Part shown: piece by piece, positions 6,453 through 9,655 of the stretch
Layout: each line of letters starts with the position of its first letter
Numbering within the stretch: position 1 is the stretch's first letter
Source: an uncultured Campylobacter sp.
Lineage (GTDB): Bacteria; Campylobacterota; Campylobacteria; Campylobacterales; Campylobacteraceae
Length of the DNA stretch: 9,655 bases
Assembly (NCBI GenBank): GCA_947090385.1
Contig: CAMUNZ010000042.1
Coordinates: forward strand, 1-9,655
Direction of reading: 5' to 3'
Notes under the pieces: model-generated
Told to the model about the DNA's origin: nothing
The model's database searches: none
Seen by the model: only the letters and a program-made list of their open reading frames with translations
Program-made: the position numbers and the translations under genes

Positions 6453-7570
6453 CTTAAATTCTCACTTATATCGCTAATTGCTATCTTCCAAGACGGAATT
6501 ATCACAAATGCCAAAAACGGAATAACACTAAAAATAAAAATTAGAAAAAAGATATTAAAGTTTATATATGGCGTAAATTTTATAAAATTTTCAAGATCAT
6601 TTCCTAAAAAAATATCTCGCAAAAATGGAGCATTTAAAACGAAAACAAAAAAATAAGCAAAACAAAAACCGCACAAAAAAGCGCTACAAGAAACGATAAA
6701 ATTTTGCAAAAATTTTAGTTTTATTATATCTTTTATGCAAAATCCAACACTTCTTAAAATGGCAATTTCTTTTTTCTTTTGCCCGTAACTAAGAGAAATT
6801 TGATGTTTTAAAAGTATAAAAAACATAACCATACAAACAACATATAAAATCATAAAAATTCCGCCTTTATAATAATATAAATGTTTTATTTCTGATATTT
6901 CGTCTTCGTTGCTTAAAACTCTTGCATAAGGATATAAATTTGAAATTTTTAAAGCAATTTGACTAATCTCATTTGGATTTGGGACGCTAACATAAAGTTT
7001 TGTAGATTCGTCATCTTTTATGTTTAAAATTTCTCTTACTTTTTTTGGATTCATGTAAATTACACTATTTGATATTATATTTGTTTGATTTGGCGCTATT
7101 TTGTCTATTTTCATCGGAACAATTTTATCTTCTGTGAAAAAATTAAAAATATCTTCATAATAAAATTCTCCCATAGCTTTTTTTACACCTTCGCCAATTA
7201 TCATCTCATTTTCGTTTAAATTTTCAACTCCTACGATATCAAACCAAACTTTTTTTTGAACAAAATAATATCTTCCATCAACTACTTTTTTTATATCGCT
7301 AACGCCTGAAATTTTTGAAATATCGTAAATATATCCATCGTGAATTAAATCTTGTTTCCCTGCTCTTAAAGCTTCAACAACTATATCTGGCTTTGATTTT
7401 ACGCCTAAAATAAGGTCATTTTGAATAGAATTAGATATAAAAATCACACTACTTAAAATAAAAACTATAAAAGAAAAAAGCATAAAACTAAAAAAATAAT
7501 CAGACTTATCTTTCAAAAGCAAAACAACCGAGTAATCAATAAAATTTTTATTCATAAACAAAACTTTCAT
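6449..7570 (-). CDS. ABC transporter permease, FtsX/MacB type
   Basis: The 373 residues show the MacB/LolC layout: TM1 at about 27-48, a periplasmic domain of about 185 residues, TM2 at 236-257, TM3 at 287-313 and TM4 at 338-360. The cytoplasmic FtsX signature GQKKKEIAILRSVGFCIKDI lies between TM2 and TM3 and should contact the ATPase. The start is uncertain: ATG 7570 overlaps the preceding small ORF by 23 bases and has only a weak upstream site, while ATG 7555 (five codons later) overlaps by 8 bases. The C-terminus overlaps the ATPase gene by ATGA. The cargo is unknown. Its place between nosL and the cysteine-rich membrane protein suggests a role in delivering metal or maturing a periplasmic enzyme, which is inference. 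Confidence 0.88.
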   Translation of the reverse strand: MKVLFMNKNFIDYSVVLLLKDKSDYFFSFMLFSFIVFILSSVIFISNSIQNDLILGVKSKPDIVVEALRAGKQDLIHDGYIYDISKISGVSDIKKVVDGRYYFVQKKVWFDIVGVENLNENEMIIGEGVKKAMGEFYYEDIFNFFTEDKIVPMKIDKIAPNQTNIISNSVIYMNPKKVREILNIKDDESTKLYVSVPNPNEISQIALKISNLYPYARVLSNEDEISEIKHLYYYKGGIFMILYVVCMVMFFILLKHQISLSYGQKKKEIAILRSVGFCIKDIIKLKFLQNFIVSCSAFLCGFCFAYFFVFVLNAPFLRDIFLGNDLENFIKFTPYINFNIFFLIFIFSVIPFLAFVIIPSWKIAISDISENLR

Positions 7571-7727
7571 ATTTTTTAGATTTAAAACTAGTTGAAATTT
7601 TTGTATCTTTTACCATTTTTGCATAATCTTGAAGTAAATTTTTTTTTCGATCAAAACTTAAATAATGAATTGCTATTGCAAAATATATCAAAGCAAAAAT
7701 CAAAGACAAAATTTTTATAAATTTCAT
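7548..7727 (-). CDS. Small single-helix membrane protein, 59 codons
   Basis: The reading frame runs from an ATG that overlaps the nosL stop (ATGA) to a TAA inside the start of the permease gene. It fills what would otherwise be a 150-base gap in a gapless operon. The predicted protein has one hydrophobic segment at about residues 5-24 (start MKFIKILSLIFALIYFAIAI). A charged tail of about 35 residues follows (HYLSFDRKKN, then QDYAKMVKD) and has no cysteine. It has no recognisable family. It could be a small accessory subunit of the adjacent ABC transporter. Support comes from the position, both overlaps and the membrane-protein composition. No homology can be claimed. Confidence 0.7.
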   Translation of the reverse strand: MKFIKILSLIFALIYFAIAIHYLSFDRKKNLLQDYAKMVKDTKISTSFKSKKYESFVYE

Positions 7728-8176
7728 AAATCTTCTACTAAATTTTGATTAATTTCATCAAAAGTTAAAACTTTATCGCCCAAATGATCTTTTGCAAAAT
7801 TTAAGGCATCTTCTTCTTTTTCAAATGGAATAAACTCATCTCCCATCGGACCAAAAACATTTGAACCAATCACAAAAAAAGCATTTTTAGCATCAATTTT
7901 GCGAAGTTTGTAATAATCGCTTACAAAAAGTTTATCGAATTTCTTGCCATTTCTAAAATAATATTTCAGCATATCTTTTACACCGTCAAAATAATAAATT
8001 TCTCCTTTTTCTTCGATGATTGCCACCCATTGCGGATTTTTAGAAATAAGCATTCCGCAAACTTTACATCTTGCATCTTTCGGAATTTCAATTTTTTCAA
8101 AATTTTCACCGTTTAAATCCGCTTGCAAAAAACTAAAACCTAAAAAAATAGCCAAAATAAAAAATATTCTTGTCAT
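7724..8176 (-). CDS. nosL: NosL family copper chaperone, non-lipidated
   Basis: This 150-residue protein has a signal peptide (hydrophobic 4-18, likely cleavage after LQA at 19). NosL proteins are periplasmic Cu(I) binders known to supply copper for nitrous oxide reductase assembly. Visible family features are DARCKVCGMLIS with C37, C40 and M42, then YYFDGVKDMLKYY, VSDYYKLRKIDAKNAFFVIG, GPMGDEFIPF with M111, and a C-terminal LTFDEI. Cysteine and methionine ligands of this kind bind copper in characterised NosL. Most NosL are lipoproteins, but here no cysteine follows the signal, so it is probably soluble in the periplasm. An AAGGAG site sits 5 bases before the ATG, which overlaps the ccsBA stop. 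The client may not be NosZ, since NosL paralogs occur with other enzymes; the symbol denotes the family only. Confidence 0.9.
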   Translation of the reverse strand: MTRIFFILAIFLGFSFLQADLNGENFEKIEIPKDARCKVCGMLISKNPQWVAIIEEKGEIYYFDGVKDMLKYYFRNGKKFDKLFVSDYYKLRKIDAKNAFFVIGSNVFGPMGDEFIPFEKEEDALNFAKDHLGDKVLTFDEINQNLVEDL

Positions 8177-9655
8177 AAATTCTCCTTTAAAAATCTATTT
8201 TTATAAGCAAAACCACATAATGATATTAAAAAAATTATTATAAAAAATATAAAATTTGGAATTTTTGGAATTTCACCAGTTGCACCATAAGAATGCATTC
8301 CTGTAAGATAAAAATTTACTCCAAAAAATGTCATTACAATAGAAAAATAAGCAAAAACAGACAAAACCGCAAAAACATAAATAGATTTATTTATAAAACG
8401 CAAATGAAACATGCAAGCGTAAATCAAAATCGAAACAAAAGACCAAGTTTCTTTGCTATCCCAGCCCCAATATCGACCCCAACTCTCATTTGCCCAAATT
8501 GCGCCCAAGAAATTTCCAATCGTCAATAAACTAAGTCCCACAATCAAGCTTAATTCGCTAATGGCAGACAAATAAGAAATTTGTGATTTTGTATTTATAG
8601 ACATCAAAAACAAAATCAAAACGCCAAGTATAAAATTAAGCCCTAAAAATCCGTAACTAGAACTTATCGTGCAAACATGAAAAATAAGCCAATAAGATTT
8701 TAAAACTGGAACCAAATTTGTAATTTGAGGATTTATAAAACTAAGTTGAGCGACAAATAAAAAAATAGTTGCTAAAAAAGTTGAAGCAAAAATTACAAAG
8801 ATTGATTTTTTATAAAATAAAATTCCAGACAAAATAATAGACCAAGCTATAAAAATCGTCGTTTCATAAGAATTGCTAAGTGGCGCATAACCGGCGATGT
8901 AAAAACGAAGTAAAATCCAAAAACTATGAAGCAAAAAACACATAACAAGCAGAGAAAAAATTATTTTTTCTGATTTAAAATTTTTTCTAATAAATAGTTT
9001 AAAAATCCCAAAAATAAAAGAAAAAATGCTTAAAAAAGCGTAACAATAGATTAAAATTTTAAAAATTTCGATTTTATTATAAAAAATTTCGGCTTTTATT
9101 TGTAAATCGCTAGGAAGCAAAATTTGCGAAGTTTTCTTTTGATAATCAATTATTTGATCTGCTATTTTTTCAGCGTCTGTCCAATTATTTTTAAAAGCGC
9201 CTTCTTTTAAAGATTCTAAAAAATTATAAAACAAATTTTTTGTTTCAAAATCTATATCATCTTCAAAAACTTCATTAAAAGATAGCCATTTTTTGCTATT
9301 TTTTTTCGGGATAAATTTTAAAAAATAACCTTTAAAAATCAAATAAGTTATATTTACTCTTTCGTCAAATTTGATTATATCGTTTTCAAAATTATCTCTT
9401 TTTACAGCAGGAATTTGATTTGCTAATTTTACATAATTTTCTATTTTATATCGCCCAAATTCATCAAACATAAAATCTAAACTGACAAATTTCTCATCAT
9501 CTTTTAAACTTAAAATTTGCTTTATTTTTTTATTTTTAATCTTGATTATTTTTTGTTTATTCCAAAAATTTGGATCTAAACTCATGTTTAAAATCAATTT
9601 TTCAGGTTTTGAATTTTTATAAGAAATTTTATTTATAAGCTCAAAAGCCTCGGTA
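8173..9655 (-). CDS. ccsBA: CcsBA-type cytochrome c synthase (heme lyase), C-terminal half, cut by window edge
   Basis: The frame is open to the right edge; about 493 residues are visible, against roughly 900-1,080 for fused campylobacterotal CcsBA. It exports heme and attaches it to CXXCH-type motifs of periplasmic cytochromes. Numbering residues from an internal TTG at 9597, the WWD heme-handling segment is WGRYWGWDSKETW at 373-385. H307 (IFHVCT) and H435 (GMHSYGATG) flank it as external heme histidines, and H398 (MFHLRF) is a transmembrane one. The first part visible is the periplasmic region (FDERVNITYLIFKG), then helices from about 178 onward. The TTG at 9597 is not the true start. The stop overlaps nosL by ATGA. 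Some Campylobacterota, such as Wolinella, have several isoenzymes specialised for unusual heme motifs; whether this is one cannot be seen here. Confidence 0.93.
   Translation of the reverse strand, partial: TEAFELINKISYKNSKPEKLILNMSLDPNFWNKQKIIKIKNKKIKQILSLKDDEKFVSLDFMFDEFGRYKIENYVKLANQIPAVKRDNFENDIIKFDERVNITYLIFKGYFLKFIPKKNSKKWLSFNEVFEDDIDFETKNLFYNFLESLKEGAFKNNWTDAEKIADQIIDYQKKTSQILLPSDLQIKAEIFYNKIEIFKILIYCYAFLSIFSFIFGIFKLFIRKNFKSEKIIFSLLVMCFLLHSFWILLRFYIAGYAPLSNSYETTIFIAWSIILSGILFYKKSIFVIFASTFLATIFLFVAQLSFINPQITNLVPVLKSYWLIFHVCTISSSYGFLGLNFILGVLILFLMSINTKSQISYLSAISELSLIVGLSLLTIGNFLGAIWANESWGRYWGWDSKETWSFVSILIYACMFHLRFINKSIYVFAVLSVFAYFSIVMTFFGVNFYLTGMHSYGATGEIPKIPNFIFFIIIFLISLCGFAYKNRFLKENL

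Noticed and set aside
5784..7570. Assignment of the ABC pair as the LolCD(E) lipoprotein-release system
   Set aside because: The family fold fits, but the genes are coupled to nosL-type and cysteine-rich membrane genes rather than standing alone, so a housekeeping Lol role is not supported.
7549..7735. Possible frameshifted remnant of nosL or the permease between the two genes
   Set aside because: The stretch is a complete ATG-to-TAA frame with overlaps at both ends and a coherent membrane helix, so a small gene is the better explanation.

Overview
The window is AT-rich and fully coding on the minus strand, so transcription runs from high to low coordinates. A fused CcsBA-type cytochrome c synthase, FtsX/LolD-type transporter genes, very tight gene packing and A/T-rich ribosome binding sites and promoter all suggest a Campylobacterota species, most likely a Campylobacter relative. 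The species cannot be named from the sequence alone.

Right part, 9655 to 4328: one compact operon that enters from beyond the right edge. In transcription order it holds the C-terminal half of ccsBA (heme export and cytochrome c ligation), nosL (periplasmic copper-chaperone family), an unannotated 59-codon membrane ORF, an FtsX/MacB-type permease, its LolD-type ATPase, an 8-helix membrane protein with cysteines in three predicted outer loops, and a second, very divergent NosL-like protein. Five of the six junctions are 4-base ATGA overlaps, so the genes appear translationally coupled. I read this as a dedicated extracytoplasmic maturation module that joins copper handling to heme attachment. 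The likely client is a periplasmic multiheme or copper enzyme encoded upstream, outside the window. A haem-copper sulfite reductase (MccA/SirA type) or a nitrous oxide reductase are the leading guesses.

A 133-base gap, 4195 to 4327, separates this operon from the next and contains a plausible promoter.

Left part, 4188 to 1: a periplasmic [FeFe] hydrogenase operon. The order is hydA (large catalytic subunit), hydB (Tat-signal small subunit), a di-heme cytochrome b quinone-reductase subunit, hydG and hydE. HydE is cut by the left edge. HydAB should be exported by the Tat system using the small-subunit signal. It would oxidise H2 in the periplasm and pass electrons through the cytochrome b to the menaquinone pool. 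HydG and HydE, with HydF presumably just off the left edge, build the H-cluster. The catalytic subunit has a Met-to-Thr change in its second H-cluster motif.
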